From the NCBI GenBank assembly GCA_017937845.1, contig JAGBCV010000064.1, positions 1 to 64,000 of the forward strand: a stretch of DNA of 64,000 nt, given 5' to 3'. Numbering within the stretch: position 1 is the first letter of the stretch; every line of letters starts with the position of its first letter. The notes under the pieces were generated by a model. It was given only the letters and a program-made list of their open reading frames with translations, was not told where the DNA came from and did not search any database. The stretch comes from Clostridia bacterium (GTDB lineage Bacteria; Bacillota; Clostridia; Oscillospirales; CAG-272). Of the stretch, positions 8,420-17,742 are shown piece after piece. A program made the translations under genes and the position numbers.

Positions 8420-9139
8420 TCATTTGATTTCCTGTTTTTTGATGCGTTTTTTCATTTTTCTCACGTCGCGTATCATGCGGGTCGCATCCTGCAAGAGATT
8501 GACCGTAGATTCACGGTGATTGATGATCTTAACGGGCATTTCCGCGATCTTATAGCCGATTTTGGTGGCGATCATGATGACTTCAAGGTCAAAGGCAAAG
8601 CGGTCGACCTCACAGTTGCGGAAGATCTTCTTCGCCGCATCATGGCGAAAGCCTTTGATACCGCATTGAGAATCGGAAAGCTTGAAGCCTGCAATAAGTC
8701 CGATAAATTTCAAATACGTTTTAGAAGCGATCTTACGGATCCAAGTGTAGCCGTCATAACCATCTTTAGAGAGATTTCGAGAGCCTACGACAATATCCGC
8801 GCCCGTTTTTGTAAGCGTTTCGGCAAGGCGCGTGACCGCATCGGTGCCGTAAGCGTTATCGCAGTCGGTGAAGATGATATAATCGCCCTCGGCGGCAAGC
8901 ACACCCTGACGAACGGCGTATCCCTTTCCGTGATTGGGCTGATAGGTGACAAGACGGATTCGAGCATCCTTTTCATGCGCCGCCTTGACAGGCTCGGCAC
9001 AGGTATCGGAAGAGCCGTCATCGACAAAGATCAGCTCCCAATCCTCAAAGGTCGATGCCATATAGGAGGAAAAATCCTTGACCGCCGCTTCTGCAATCGA
9101 GCTTTCGTTATACATCGGAATGATTAAAGAAATTTTCAT
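8420..9139 (-). CDS. Glycosyltransferase family 2 (dolichyl/undecaprenyl-phosphate glycosyltransferase type)
   Basis: This 239-residue GT-A enzyme starts with SLIIPMYNESS, has the nucleotide-sugar motif FVDDGSSD, and the metal-binding FTDCDNAYG in place of DAD. The region GFKLSDSQCGIKGFRHDAA is typical of polyprenyl-phosphate mannose/glucose synthases. No C-terminal membrane anchor is present. The likely role is making a lipid-linked sugar donor for wall polymers or glycoproteins. The start is supported by AAGGAT ten bases upstream. Sugar and lipid specificity cannot be read from the sequence. Confidence 0.85.
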   Translation of the reverse strand: MKISLIIPMYNESSIAEAAVKDFSSYMASTFEDWELIFVDDGSSDTCAEPVKAAHEKDARIRLVTYQPNHGKGYAVRQGVLAAEGDYIIFTDCDNAYGTDAVTRLAETLTKTGADIVVGSRNLSKDGYDGYTWIRKIASKTYLKFIGLIAGFKLSDSQCGIKGFRHDAAKKIFRNCEVDRFAFDLEVIMIATKIGYKIAEMPVKIINHRESTVNLLQDATRMIRDVRKMKKRIKKQEIK

Positions 9140-9187
9140 AAATATAGATATCCTTTTGTTTTTTATCTCGTGGGCAAATGACCCGTT

Positions 9188-10300
9188 TTATCCGTCAATA
9201 TTATTGATATTGATCTTATTGTACGCCTTTACGTCATACGGCACGAGCGAGGTATTTTGTGTATAGCTTTCAAGAAGCATGGCATAACGGGAATAATGAG
9301 GGGTATAATAATCGGAACCCGCATAGGAATAATTGTATATCTCCTCTGCGATGCCGTCATCGCTGCAAATATACTCCATATCAAAGCCAAGTCGCTGATA
9401 GATGGCAAAATATGCAAGACGATTGCTTTCATCACCGCTCATGATCTCGCTGATGCCGTTTTCGTCCAAAGCCTTGATGGCGTTGACAACGAAGGTATTG
9501 ACGGAGTCGCCCGTAGACGAGCCGACGATATTGCCGTAAGCATCAAAATAAATTTCGCTCTGATAACCCTCACTGCCATATTCTGCGATCACGTCGTCAA
9601 TGTTTTCTCCTGCAAGGAGCTTTTCATTCGCCTTCGTGATAGCAAGACGCGCCGCTTCCTCTGCCGCGGCATCGCCCTTGGAATATACGACGATGACCTG
9701 CTTATAATGATTATAGCTCTGCGCCAGATAATCGGAGAGATCGCCGCCGATGACCGCCTTCAAGCGCTGTGTCAAAAGCGAGCGGTAATGGGAAAATTCA
9801 TAATATTCGGGAGTCGTACCGGCAAGACGCATGGTATTGCGGTAGATCTGCTCCGCATATTCTTCCTTGGTGCCGTCATAATCAAAGTCCGCGTCGTCGA
9901 TCTGATCGACGTATCCCTGAAGCTTATCGCGGTATTCCGCCTTGAAATCCTGCTTGTCCTGCTCGGTGATAGAGATACCGTGATCCTCAGCAAGCGCCAC
10001 AAGACCGTAAAATTCGATGATGGTATTTTCCGCGACCTCTTTGATGGCTTTGTTCTTTTCTTCCGTTGTCGCAAGCGTTTTGTTACCCTCGCTATCCTCA
10101 ACGATATCAGTCACGATACCTCTCAAATATACGAAAACGGTCTGATAAAGCTCATAGGGGACGCTGTATGTTTTTTCACCGCTTCCGCCATCGACCGTGA
10201 TGGAAAAAACATCCTCATGCTCTTTCGCGCAGCCTGTAAGCGGGAAAGCGAGTGTTGCAAGCGCAAGAATAAGACAGATCGCTCTTTTCAATTTCTTCAT
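9188..10300 (-). CDS. PrsA/SurA-like foldase lipoprotein
   Basis: This 370-residue lipoprotein has a basic N-terminus, a hydrophobic core and the lipobox LTGC at about residue 24. Residues ~50-190 resemble the SurA/PrsA N-terminal chaperone region (EFYGLVALAEDHGISITEQD). Residues ~205-310 look like a degenerate parvulin domain (QVIVVYSKGDAAAEEA, LLAGENIDDVIAEYGSEG). The likely role is helping secreted proteins fold outside the membrane. ATG 10300 is chosen over an upstream ATG because it places the signal peptide correctly. The GT2 gene follows on the same strand after 48 bases, so the two may be cotranscribed. Confidence 0.75.
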   Translation of the reverse strand: MKKLKRAICLILALATLAFPLTGCAKEHEDVFSITVDGGSGEKTYSVPYELYQTVFVYLRGIVTDIVEDSEGNKTLATTEEKNKAIKEVAENTIIEFYGLVALAEDHGISITEQDKQDFKAEYRDKLQGYVDQIDDADFDYDGTKEEYAEQIYRNTMRLAGTTPEYYEFSHYRSLLTQRLKAVIGGDLSDYLAQSYNHYKQVIVVYSKGDAAAEEAARLAITKANEKLLAGENIDDVIAEYGSEGYQSEIYFDAYGNIVGSSTGDSVNTFVVNAIKALDENGISEIMSGDESNRLAYFAIYQRLGFDMEYICSDDGIAEEIYNYSYAGSDYYTPHYSRYAMLLESYTQNTSLVPYDVKAYNKININNIDG

Positions 10301-10380
10301 TTTGCATATAACCCTTTCTGTGTTATGCTCCAAAACCGCATAAGCGGTATTGGAGCGTTCCTTATATGATTACTCATTTT

Positions 10381-10409
10381 ATTGTATCACAGAATCTTTC
10401 CTTTTGCAA
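10381..10409 (-). promoter_or_regulatory. Promoter of the foldase lipoprotein
   Basis: Minus strand: TTGCAA (10409-10404), 17 bases, TACAAT (10386-10381). Confidence 0.65.
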
Positions 10410-10425
10410 TCCAAAATTAAATATT

Positions 10426-11478
10426 TTACATATTGTTCGCAAATATTTCCGAAATCATGCGATTTTGTATCTGCTCGACCGCGGAAAAGTCCATATATCT
10501 GCCGTATATCGCTTCCAATTCGCCATGAAGTCTGCCTGCTTCGGCAAGAGAGGAGAGCGCGCCATCCAAAAGGCTCTTGCCGCATTTTTCCGCAAAGCGA
10601 AGCCTTGCTCTTCTTGCCGAAAGACGCTCCTTGGAGGAAAAGCGTGCGCTGTTGATGATCTTATCCGCACTTTGTGCCTCCTCCTCACACATCACGGCAA
10701 AGAGGATATCCTCTCCTTCCACGTAGATCGCCTCGATATGCTCGCTGACGAGCGGGGTCGCGCAGACGGTCATTTCGATGCCCTCGCGCAAAAGCGCGGC
10801 GTAAAGATGCTTCATAAAGAGATATTCCAGCCCGTTTTTCTCCGTCACCGCATAGATTTTTTTCGCTTTTTTCTGCAAGGTATCGAGCTTTACGCATCCG
10901 CGTGTGCCGATCGCCGATATGTAGATGCGTTTTTCCGCTCCTTTTTTCGTCCTTTTGAGCGCGAGAACCAGTCTGCCGACCGCCGCTTCCGCCTTACCCG
11001 AAAGGAAAACGGGCACGAGCAGATCGTCGGTTTCGTGAGAAAGTCTGCCTGCCGCGGCAAGAAAACGGTACGCCGTTCGGTAAGCATCTGCCTTGGCGTG
11101 GCAAAGCGCCATGATGTCATCCCTCTCCTTTTCCAGCCCCGCATAGTCAAACGCCTCGAAAAGACTCACGATGCGCTCCACAGCTCCGGGATATACGGGG
11201 TCCGTCATATGGGGCGCTGTGCCGTCCAGAACGGCAATACCAAGCGCGGGGATTCGCACGCCGTCCAAAGAATCGGTATCGGAGGAGCAATAGATGTATT
11301 CCGTTTCATATCCGCTCGCCTCGGCAGAAAAGCCGATCCTTTTCATCAGCGTCGATTTGCCCGTTCCGGGACCTCCCTTGAGAATATAAAGCCTTCGATG
11401 CTTCTCTGGCGCAAAATACGCGGGAAAAAGACTTTGAAAGCCATGCTCGGTATTTGCCGCCGCAAAAAATGTTGTCAT
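10426..11478 (-). CDS. P-loop ATPase of the PRK06851 type
   Basis: This 350-residue cytoplasmic protein has Walker A GGPGTGKST near residue 37 and a conserved early segment (TTFFAAANTEHGFQSLF). It resembles uncharacterised Firmicute P-loop proteins annotated as PRK06851, which often occur in spore formers, though no function is established. The strong ribosome site GGGAGGG selects ATG 11478. A longer upstream reading frame has no ribosome site. It appears to be monocistronic. The family assignment is from memory of motifs. Confidence 0.7.
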   Translation of the reverse strand: MTTFFAAANTEHGFQSLFPAYFAPEKHRRLYILKGGPGTGKSTLMKRIGFSAEASGYETEYIYCSSDTDSLDGVRIPALGIAVLDGTAPHMTDPVYPGAVERIVSLFEAFDYAGLEKERDDIMALCHAKADAYRTAYRFLAAAGRLSHETDDLLVPVFLSGKAEAAVGRLVLALKRTKKGAEKRIYISAIGTRGCVKLDTLQKKAKKIYAVTEKNGLEYLFMKHLYAALLREGIEMTVCATPLVSEHIEAIYVEGEDILFAVMCEEEAQSADKIINSARFSSKERLSARRARLRFAEKCGKSLLDGALSSLAEAGRLHGELEAIYGRYMDFSAVEQIQNRMISEIFANNM

Positions 11479-11599
11479 AAATGTACCCTCCCTGAAAAGC
11501 AAGTGTATTTTCAAAAACAGTTTATGCGCCGGCTTCTCGGCTCGACAAAAAAATTTCAAAAATATTTACGATTCATACGAAAATTTTCCAAAATGTACT

Positions 11600-11629
11600 T
11601 GACAGGCGGGGCTTGGTTGTAGTATAATA
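11600..11629 (+). promoter_or_regulatory. Promoter of rpsU
   Basis: TTGACA (11600-11605), 18 bases, TATAAT (11624-11629). Confidence 0.85.
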
Positions 11630-11686
11630 ATCGTCGAGAAATTTTATTCTCTTTGCACCTTTTTCATGCGGAGGGAGGGATTATGA

Positions 11687-11866
11687 ATGGCTGAAATTAG
11701 AGTGAAAGAAAATGAATCGCTTGACAGCGCTCTTCGCAGATTTAAGAGACAGTGCGCTCGCTCCGGAGTAATTGCCGAAGTTAAGAAGAGAGAGCACTAC
11801 GAAAAACCGAGTGTTAAGCGTAAAAAGAAATCTGAAGCAGCAAGAAAGCGCAAATTCAAGAGCTGA
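11687..11866 (+). CDS. rpsU: Ribosomal protein S21
   Basis: The 59-residue product begins [20 protein letters not shown] and ends in a Lys/Arg-rich helix ([16 protein letters not shown]), the complete S21 layout of a small-subunit protein near the anti-Shine-Dalgarno region. GGAGGGA lies ahead of ATG 11687. An ATG four bases earlier is out of frame. It has its own promoter and terminator, although rimM-trmD follow on the same strand. Confidence 0.95.
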   Translation: MAEIRVKENESLDSALRRFKRQCARSGVIAEVKKREHYEKPSVKRKKKSEAARKRKFKS

Positions 11867-11903
11867 TTGCAGCGACACATTTGGCTGATTACAGCAAACA
11901 TTG

Positions 11904-11935
11904 CCCCGCGAGCTTTGCGCTTCGCGGGGTTTTTG
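11904..11935 (+). terminator. Terminator of rpsU
   Basis: The stem CCCCGCGA (11904-11911) with TCGCGGGG (11922-11929) is followed by a T-run. Confidence 0.85.
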
Positions 11936-12003
11936 TTATTCTTCCGTTTATTTTCGTACAAAATGACAAAACTATACATATAAGATAAATAGAGGTGTTT
12001 CAT

Positions 12004-12525
12004 ATGGAAAAGAAAGCCTATCTGGAAATCGCAAAGATTATCAATACCCACGGCGTGCGCGGTGCAGTCAAGCTCGACCCTTGGTGCGATACCCCCGAAA
12101 CGCTCAAAAAAATCAAAAAGCTCTATCTCGAAAACGGTACGGTCTTCGACGTTTCCAACGTGAAAATGATCAACGGCGGCTTCGTCGTGCTTTCCCTTTC
12201 GGGTGTTGAGACCGTAGAGGATGCCGTCAAGCTCAAAAATAAGATCCTCCTTGCCAAGCGCGAGGATATTCCGCTCGCCGAGGGCGCGCATTTCATCTGC
12301 GACCTCATCGGTATGCCCGTCAAGGATGCCGAAACGGGTAAGGTATACGGTACGCTCCTTGAAGTCACCCAGCCTGCCTTGCAGGAGCTTTACGTTGTCA
12401 AGACCGAAAACGGCAATACCGTCATGGTTCCGAATGTCCCCGCCTTTATCCATCATATCGACGAAGAAGCCATCTATATGACCCCCATCGGCGGTTTCTT
12501 TGATGACGACTCCGTGGAGGCATGA
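12004..12525 (+). CDS. rimM: 16S rRNA processing protein RimM
   Basis: This 173-residue ribosome-maturation factor helps form the 30S head. The N-terminal RimM barrel begins LEIAKIINTHGVRGAVKL. The C-terminal PRC-like barrel has FICDLIGMPV, PALQELYVV and MVPNVPAFI. ATG 12004 is chosen, with AGAGGTG just upstream. The stop overlaps the trmD leader (TGATATG), so the two are translationally coupled, the common bacterial arrangement. rpsP and ffh, usual neighbours, are absent. Confidence 0.95.
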   Translation: MEKKAYLEIAKIINTHGVRGAVKLDPWCDTPETLKKIKKLYLENGTVFDVSNVKMINGGFVVLSLSGVETVEDAVKLKNKILLAKREDIPLAEGAHFICDLIGMPVKDAETGKVYGTLLEVTQPALQELYVVKTENGNTVMVPNVPAFIHHIDEEAIYMTPIGGFFDDDSVEA

Positions 12526-12526
12526 T

Positions 12527-13270
12527 ATGCGCTTTGACATTATGACGCTTTTCCCCGACCTTGTGGAAACCGTCCTTTCGGAAAGCATCATCGGCAGAGC
12601 CAGAAAAGCAGGCATCATCGATATCCATTCGCATAATATCCGCGATTATTCCAAAAATAAGCATCGTCACGTGGACGACACCCCCTACGGCGGCGGCAAA
12701 GGTATGCTTATGAGTCCCGTCCCCATCTACGATTGCTATTTAGACGTCATAGACCCCGCAAAAAATCCGTCCGAGCGGCGGCACGTCGTCTATATGTCCC
12801 CGCAGGGAAACGTGCTGACACAGGCAAAAGCGCGTGAATTTGCGGAAAAATACGACGATATCATCTTCCTTTGCGGTCATTACGAGGGCGTTGACCAGCG
12901 CATCATCGACGAGATCGTAGACGAGGAGCTTTCCATCGGTGATTACGTTCTGACAGGCGGAGAAATTCCCGCTTGCATCGTTGTGGATGCCGTTTCCCGC
13001 CTCATTCCGGGCGTTCTTGCCGATGCGGAGTGTTTTGAAAAAGAGAGCTTCACGGACGAAAATCTGCTTGAATATCCGCAGTATACGCGCCCGTATGAGT
13101 TCCTCGGCAGAAAAGTCCCCGACGTTCTCATAAGCGGTCATCACGCCAATATCGAAAAATGGCGCGAGGAGCAGGCGCTCGCCAAAACCAAAGCCGTACG
13201 TCCCGAGCTTTACGAGCGCAAAATGAAAGAAATCGCGGAAAATACCGCAAAAACGAAGAAAAAGAAGTAA
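12527..13270 (+). CDS. trmD: tRNA (guanine-37-N1)-methyltransferase
   Basis: This 247-residue SPOUT-fold enzyme places m1G37 on tRNAs to prevent frameshifting, using SAM. Visible signatures are MRFDIMTLFPD at the start, DDTPYGGGKGML, the knot region LCGHYEGVDQRIID, SIGDYVLTGGEIP, and VPDVLISGHHANIEKWR. The C-terminal lysine-rich tail is extended. It starts one base after rimM. Confidence 0.97.
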   Translation: MRFDIMTLFPDLVETVLSESIIGRARKAGIIDIHSHNIRDYSKNKHRHVDDTPYGGGKGMLMSPVPIYDCYLDVIDPAKNPSERRHVVYMSPQGNVLTQAKAREFAEKYDDIIFLCGHYEGVDQRIIDEIVDEELSIGDYVLTGGEIPACIVVDAVSRLIPGVLADAECFEKESFTDENLLEYPQYTRPYEFLGRKVPDVLISGHHANIEKWREEQALAKTKAVRPELYERKMKEIAENTAKTKKKK

Positions 13271-13283
13271 TTTCAGCGTAAAA

Positions 13284-13323
13284 GCGGGCGAGGACAATTC
13301 AAGCAATTTCTTTGGTATAAAAA
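13284..13323 (+). repeat. Conserved intergenic tail element, copy 1
   Basis: This copy reads GCGGGCGAGGACAATTCAAG followed by CAATTTCTTTGGTATAA. Related copies occur at 41479-41516 and 59511-59550, each shortly after a gene end on the + strand. Confidence 0.55.
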
Positions 13324-13324
13324 C

Positions 13325-13374
13325 GGGCGATTCGTGAATCGCCCCTACTATCTTGTTAATTCTAAAAGTTTATG
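13325..13374. repeat. GGGCGATTC hairpin repeat, copy 1
   Basis: The hairpin GGGCGATTC / GAATCGCCC with the tail CCTACTATCTTGTTAATTC recurs at 21675-21724, and as a shortened copy at 23636-23659. Confidence 0.65.
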
Positions 13375-13383
13375 TTTCTGGAA

Positions 13384-13582
13384 GCCTCTCACTCCGGGAG
13401 AGGTGGCACGCCGAAGGCGTGACGGAGAGGGTTTTTAGGTCAAAATTAGCCCTCTCAGTCAGCTGACGCTGATAGCTCTCGTAAGGGGTCCTCAAAACGC
13501 TGTTGCGTTTTGGGGTTCGCGCACGGAGGGCGAGCCTTTCAAAATGTCAACTTTTAAGTGGAACAAGATACTACACAAAAAA
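13384..13582. repeat. Composite intergenic repeats ahead of murJ
   Basis: Several palindromic modules sit side by side. CTCTC..GGGAGAGG with GCACGCCGAAGGCGTG is followed by a CAGTCAGCTGACGCTGATAG module and an AAAACGC-TGTT-GCGTTTT hairpin. The end of the stretch (TTTCAAAATGTCAAC...GGAACAAGATACT) resembles 23566-23611. No gene is seen. Confidence 0.55.
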
Positions 13583-15205
13583 ATGAAAGCGAGAAAACGA
13601 AGCATGACGAAAAAAGAAAACAAAACCGCCATTCTCACCGTTTTTCTCATGATCTTTGCGACCCTCTGCGCCAAAGCGACGGGAATGCTTCGCCAAATGA
13701 TGACGGCGAGCATTTTCGCCGCAGGCATGGAGGGCGTTGCTTTTTCGGCGGCGTCCAAAATTCCCTTTGCCATCTTCGATATGCTCTTTTCCACGGCGAT
13801 CTTGGGCTCTTTTTTGCCGATATACCGCGGAAATCTCTGCTCGGACGAAAAACGCGCAGACGCCTTTTCCGCCTCGTTTTTTACGTTTACGGGTGTTGTC
13901 ACGGCGCTCGTTTCCCTGCTTGGCACGCTTTTGGCGCGTCCGATATTGCTTTTTGCCGCGCCGAATCTCGATGCGCAAACGGCGGACCTTGCCGTTTCTC
14001 TCCTTCGCATCATGTTCCCCGCCATGATTTTTGCGGGGCTTGCGTATACGCTCATCGGCATCATGCAATCGCATGAAAAATATCTTCTGCCTGCGATGGT
14101 GAGCGGCATCTCCAACGCCGTTATTATCGCATATTTGGCGATTTTTCCTCCATTTTTGAGCAAAACGACCGCTATTTACGGGCTTTCTGCGGTTTATCTG
14201 CTTTCTTGGGCGGTTCAATTCTGTGCGCTGGCGCTTCCTTTGCTGAAAATACGCAAAATGCCCCATTTTTCGCTGAATTTTCGCAATTTTGACCTCATTT
14301 TGGCGGAAAAACGCGCAATTCCCGTCATGTTCGGCGCGTGGCTCATTCCCATGACGACGCTGATCGCAAACGCCTTTTCCTCCTATATCGCCCCCGAAAG
14401 CATCGAAGAAAACGCGCTGCAAGGCGCTGCCATCGTGGCTTATGAAAATGCGTTTTCCGTCTTTTCCATCGCGGGAGGGCTCATGACCTACGGCATCTGC
14501 AATTATCTTTTCCCCAAGCTTTCCGCAAAATTCGCAGGCGGCGACAAAGAGGGCTTCGGTGCTTCGGCGCGCATCGGACTTTTCCTTTCTCTCGCCGTCA
14601 CGCTTCCTATCGCCATCGCCGTTTTTCTGCTCTCGGATGAGATCGTCTGCGTGCTATATCTGCGCGGAAGCTTCACAGAAGGACTTGCGCGCGCCGCGGC
14701 ACAGAGCCTCAAGATGCTCTCTCTTGCGCTCCCTGCATATAGCGTCATCGAATTTCTTTCGCGCACCTCGTATTCCTGCGGGAAGGTGCAATATCCGATG
14801 GCGGGGGCGCTTTGCGGTATCCTTGCGATGCTTTCCTCCGCGCTTTTGTTTCGTCTGAACGATGCGCTTTCCGTTTCGACGGTCGCGCTTTCCGCCGTCC
14901 TTGGATTGACCGCTTCAGCGCTCACACAGCTTCTCTGTACGCGCACGCTCTTAGCGCAGACGGACCGCAAAGGAACGCTGACAAAAATACTCGTTTGGTT
15001 GATAGGTGTATCTCTTTCTGCATTTGTCATGCTGAGTATACAAGAAATTTTGAAAAAAATTTGGCAAAAGCCCACCGCTTTTCAAAATTTGGTGATAATT
15101 GCTATTGTTTTTCTGCTGGGATTTATGGTATATTTAGTATGGATATTTTTATTCCGTAAAATGATATTTTCCAAAACCTCATCCGGAAAGGAGGACACTT
15201 TCTGA
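13583..15205 (+). CDS. murJ: Lipid II flippase MurJ/MviN family
   Basis: This protein of about 540 residues has some 14 membrane spans. The N-terminal signature includes KATGMLRQMMTASIFA, ISKIPFAIFDML-like and AILGSFLPIY segments of the MOP-superfamily flippases, which move lipid II across the membrane for wall synthesis. An ATG at 13544 lies inside a dispersed repeat and lacks a ribosome site, so ATG 13583 is used. ATG 13604 is also possible, and none has a clear Shine-Dalgarno. The stop overlaps the next start (TGATG). A role in exopolysaccharide rather than peptidoglycan export remains possible given the ligase-like neighbour. Confidence 0.85.
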   Translation: MKARKRSMTKKENKTAILTVFLMIFATLCAKATGMLRQMMTASIFAAGMEGVAFSAASKIPFAIFDMLFSTAILGSFLPIYRGNLCSDEKRADAFSASFFTFTGVVTALVSLLGTLLARPILLFAAPNLDAQTADLAVSLLRIMFPAMIFAGLAYTLIGIMQSHEKYLLPAMVSGISNAVIIAYLAIFPPFLSKTTAIYGLSAVYLLSWAVQFCALALPLLKIRKMPHFSLNFRNFDLILAEKRAIPVMFGAWLIPMTTLIANAFSSYIAPESIEENALQGAAIVAYENAFSVFSIAGGLMTYGICNYLFPKLSAKFAGGDKEGFGASARIGLFLSLAVTLPIAIAVFLLSDEIVCVLYLRGSFTEGLARAAAQSLKMLSLALPAYSVIEFLSRTSYSCGKVQYPMAGALCGILAMLSSALLFRLNDALSVSTVALSAVLGLTASALTQLLCTRTLLAQTDRKGTLTKILVWLIGVSLSAFVMLSIQEILKKIWQKPTAFQNLVIIAIVFLLGFMVYLVWIFLFRKMIFSKTSSGKEDTF

Positions 15206-17112
15206 TGGATAAAGAGAAAAAAAGAGGAAAACGGAACCGTCCGGGCAATTCCCTATTCATTTCGGGACTCAATCGCTTTTCCGCGTGGGTCTATTCCTGT
15301 ATTCTCGCAGGCTTGTTCGGCTTTATCTTCACCTCATACCAGAAGCTATCGGACGGCTTTCGCACCTCGTTTCTCCTGACGAAGCTCCGCGGACTTTTCC
15401 GCAATATGAAAGAAAACCCCTTCAAGCGCGCCAAGCACAGCGTCGCAAAAATTTACGAGCAAAGCTTTTGTCTGACGTGGATCCGTCGATTTTTTCAAGG
15501 CTTCCTCACCATGCACGTCAATAATCTTGGGCTGATCTGCTTTTCCTATGGCTTTTGCGTGGTCATCATTCAGCTTTTGAAGCTCTATACGTTCAACGTC
15601 ATCATGGAAAATCCCTACAAATCGCTCATCGTCGGCATCATCGTAAGCCTGCTCGGTATTTTCATGTTCTTTTCCAAAAAGAGCATCGCGGGACTCCTGT
15701 ATGAAAGCAAGACCGCCCGCTTCATTCTCTTTGATCTCCTCGGCTTTCAGATGTACGGCATCGCGCAGGCGGCAAAGGTCGAGCCTCGCCGCATCTTCAA
15801 CGCCTCCTTGGTGCTGGGCTTGCTCCTTGGCGGACTCACCGTTTTCATCGAAGCCATTCGCATTCCCGCCTTTTTCGTCTTTCTGCTCGTATTCATTCTC
15901 GTTTTGAACTCCCCCGAGTCGGCGATCATTCTCGTTTTTCTCACGCTTCCGTTTTTGAAAACGATGCACCTCGTCTTCACGATGTGCCTCATCTACGTGT
16001 CGTTCCTTTTGAAGCTCATCTGCGGCAGACGTGTCTTCCGCTTGAAGCTCACGGATTTCGCGGCGATCGCCTTCATGATCTTCGTTTTCTTCGGCGGTAT
16101 CTATTCGGTCGACGCTTCGAGTTTTGAAAAGATGTGCGTATTCGTCTGCTTCATGATGGCGTATTTCGTCATCAAAAACACGCTCGGCTCTCCCGCGCTC
16201 GTGCGCCGTTGCATCTATGCGCTCATTACGTCCAGCGTCATCGTTTCGCTTTACGGGCTTTATCAGAACTTTTTCGGCACGTTCACGGCAAACGCATGGC
16301 TCGATACCAACACCTTCTCCGAAATCGAAGGCAGAGTCGTTTCCACGTTCCAGAACCCCAACGTCCTTGGCGAATATATCATCATGATATTCCCGCTCAT
16401 CTTGGCGATGATGGTCAGCGAAAAACAGCATAACAAGCGTTTTTCCTATCTTTTCGCGGCGATCATCAACTGCGCCTGCCTCGTTTTCACGTGGTCACGC
16501 GGCGCATGGCTTGGCTTTTTGCTTTCGCTGATCCTCTTCTTTGCCGTTTCGGGCAAGCATTTTTTGACTGCGGCTATTCTTTCCCTCCCCGTTCTCGGCG
16601 TTGTTTTGTATTTCGCCATGGATACGGTCATTCTTCACCGCTTCACCAACATCTTCGACAGCTCCGCCTCCTACCGCTTCAACATTTGGCGCGGTGTTCT
16701 CCGTATGCTCGACGATATCGGACTTCAAGGCATCGGCATCGGCGAGGGCGCGTTCCGCATGATCTACCCCGGCTACGCGCTTTCGGGCATCGAAGCCGCT
16801 CCCCATTCGCATAATTTGTTTTTGCAGATTTTGGTGGAAACGGGCGTCTTCTCTCTCATTGCATTCCTTGTCTTTTTGTTCTTCTATACGCAATGCTCTC
16901 TGAGCTTTTGCAAAAACGCATACAATCCCGCCAATAAGACCATCTGCCTTGGCATCTACGCAGGCATCTTCGCGTTCCTCGTGCAGGGGCTGACGGACTA
17001 CGTTTGGTATAATTACCGCATTTTCCTCCTTTTCTGGATGATCCTCGGGCTTGGACTTGCCCACATCCGAACGGCAAGCGCCACGGAGGAGGAATCCGTC
17101 CCGTTCGCATAA
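15205..17112 (+). CDS. O-antigen ligase/polymerase-like membrane protein
   Basis: This 635-residue protein has a poorly conserved N-terminal third with several spans, then a PF04932-type Wzy/WaaL core at about residues 280-600. The diagnostic segments are FQNPNVLGEYI, FTWSRGAWLGF (Arg in a periplasm-side loop), YRFNIWRGVLRML, GEGAFRMIYPGY and PHSHNLFLQILVETG. Such enzymes join or polymerise lipid-linked glycans on the outer face of the membrane. AAAGGAGG inside murJ and a one-base overlap show coupling. The glycan itself is unknown. Confidence 0.85.
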   Translation: MDKEKKRGKRNRPGNSLFISGLNRFSAWVYSCILAGLFGFIFTSYQKLSDGFRTSFLLTKLRGLFRNMKENPFKRAKHSVAKIYEQSFCLTWIRRFFQGFLTMHVNNLGLICFSYGFCVVIIQLLKLYTFNVIMENPYKSLIVGIIVSLLGIFMFFSKKSIAGLLYESKTARFILFDLLGFQMYGIAQAAKVEPRRIFNASLVLGLLLGGLTVFIEAIRIPAFFVFLLVFILVLNSPESAIILVFLTLPFLKTMHLVFTMCLIYVSFLLKLICGRRVFRLKLTDFAAIAFMIFVFFGGIYSVDASSFEKMCVFVCFMMAYFVIKNTLGSPALVRRCIYALITSSVIVSLYGLYQNFFGTFTANAWLDTNTFSEIEGRVVSTFQNPNVLGEYIIMIFPLILAMMVSEKQHNKRFSYLFAAIINCACLVFTWSRGAWLGFLLSLILFFAVSGKHFLTAAILSLPVLGVVLYFAMDTVILHRFTNIFDSSASYRFNIWRGVLRMLDDIGLQGIGIGEGAFRMIYPGYALSGIEAAPHSHNLFLQILVETGVFSLIAFLVFLFFYTQCSLSFCKNAYNPANKTICLGIYAGIFAFLVQGLTDYVWYNYRIFLLFWMILGLGLAHIRTASATEEESVPFA

Positions 17113-17202
17113 CCGCGGCAAACCGACCGCGTTCCTCGTTCTCCCGTCGGCGGCGGGGGATCCGTGGAAAAATATAACTTTCCGCCGGGAAATGAGCGTA
17201 TC

Positions 17203-17712
17203 ATGAACCTTGAAAAGAAAAAGACGCGCTTTAATTTTATTGACGTCGTCATCATTCTCATCATCCTCGCCATCATCGGCGCGGCGGCATATCTGATCGT
17301 TACCGATATGCAGACAAACAAGACCTCCCGTTTGACGGGAAACATGGACTTCACCGTCCGCATCTCCTCCGTAGATGAGGAAGCGCTCGCCCTTTTTGAA
17401 AGGGGCGTTATCGTAAAGGATTCCGTAACGGGCGCCGTCATCGGCGAAATTTTCGGAGTCAATGCACAGAAATCGCGCTATTACGGCAATATTGCGGCAA
17501 AGGACGATGACGGCTACGTCGTCCCCGTTTCGGAATACGAGGACAAGTACGACGTTTACGTCATCATCCGCGGCAACGCAGAAAAGGATCTGCGCGGTAT
17601 CCACTACATCAACGATACGAAGATCCTCATCGGTTCCACCGTATATTTTAAGATCCCCTCCTTTACCTCCATTTCGTATATCACGGATTTTACCCCCATG
17701 ATAACAGAATAA
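17203..17712 (+). CDS. DUF4330-type anchored protein, first of a tandem pair
   Basis: The 169-residue product has a basic N-terminus (MNLEKKKTRFNFID), one membrane span (VVIILIILAIIGAAAYLI) and an extracytoplasmic beta-rich domain. The pattern FTVRISSVDEEALALFERG, IVKD..TGAVIGEI matches DUF4330. A GTG at 17164 would add 13 residues, but alignment with the next gene favours ATG 17203. Its place after the ligase-like gene suggests the envelope-glycan machinery. The biochemical role is unknown. Confidence 0.75.
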   Translation: MNLEKKKTRFNFIDVVIILIILAIIGAAAYLIVTDMQTNKTSRLTGNMDFTVRISSVDEEALALFERGVIVKDSVTGAVIGEIFGVNAQKSRYYGNIAAKDDDGYVVPVSEYEDKYDVYVIIRGNAEKDLRGIHYINDTKILIGSTVYFKIPSFTSISYITDFTPMITE

Positions 17713-17742
17713 TTTGCGAAAAACATACGAAAGGAACACATT

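Noticed and set aside
13544-13582. Earlier ATG for murJ
   Set aside because: It lies in a segment that resembles an intergenic repeat at 23566-23611 and has no ribosome site, so a downstream start was used.
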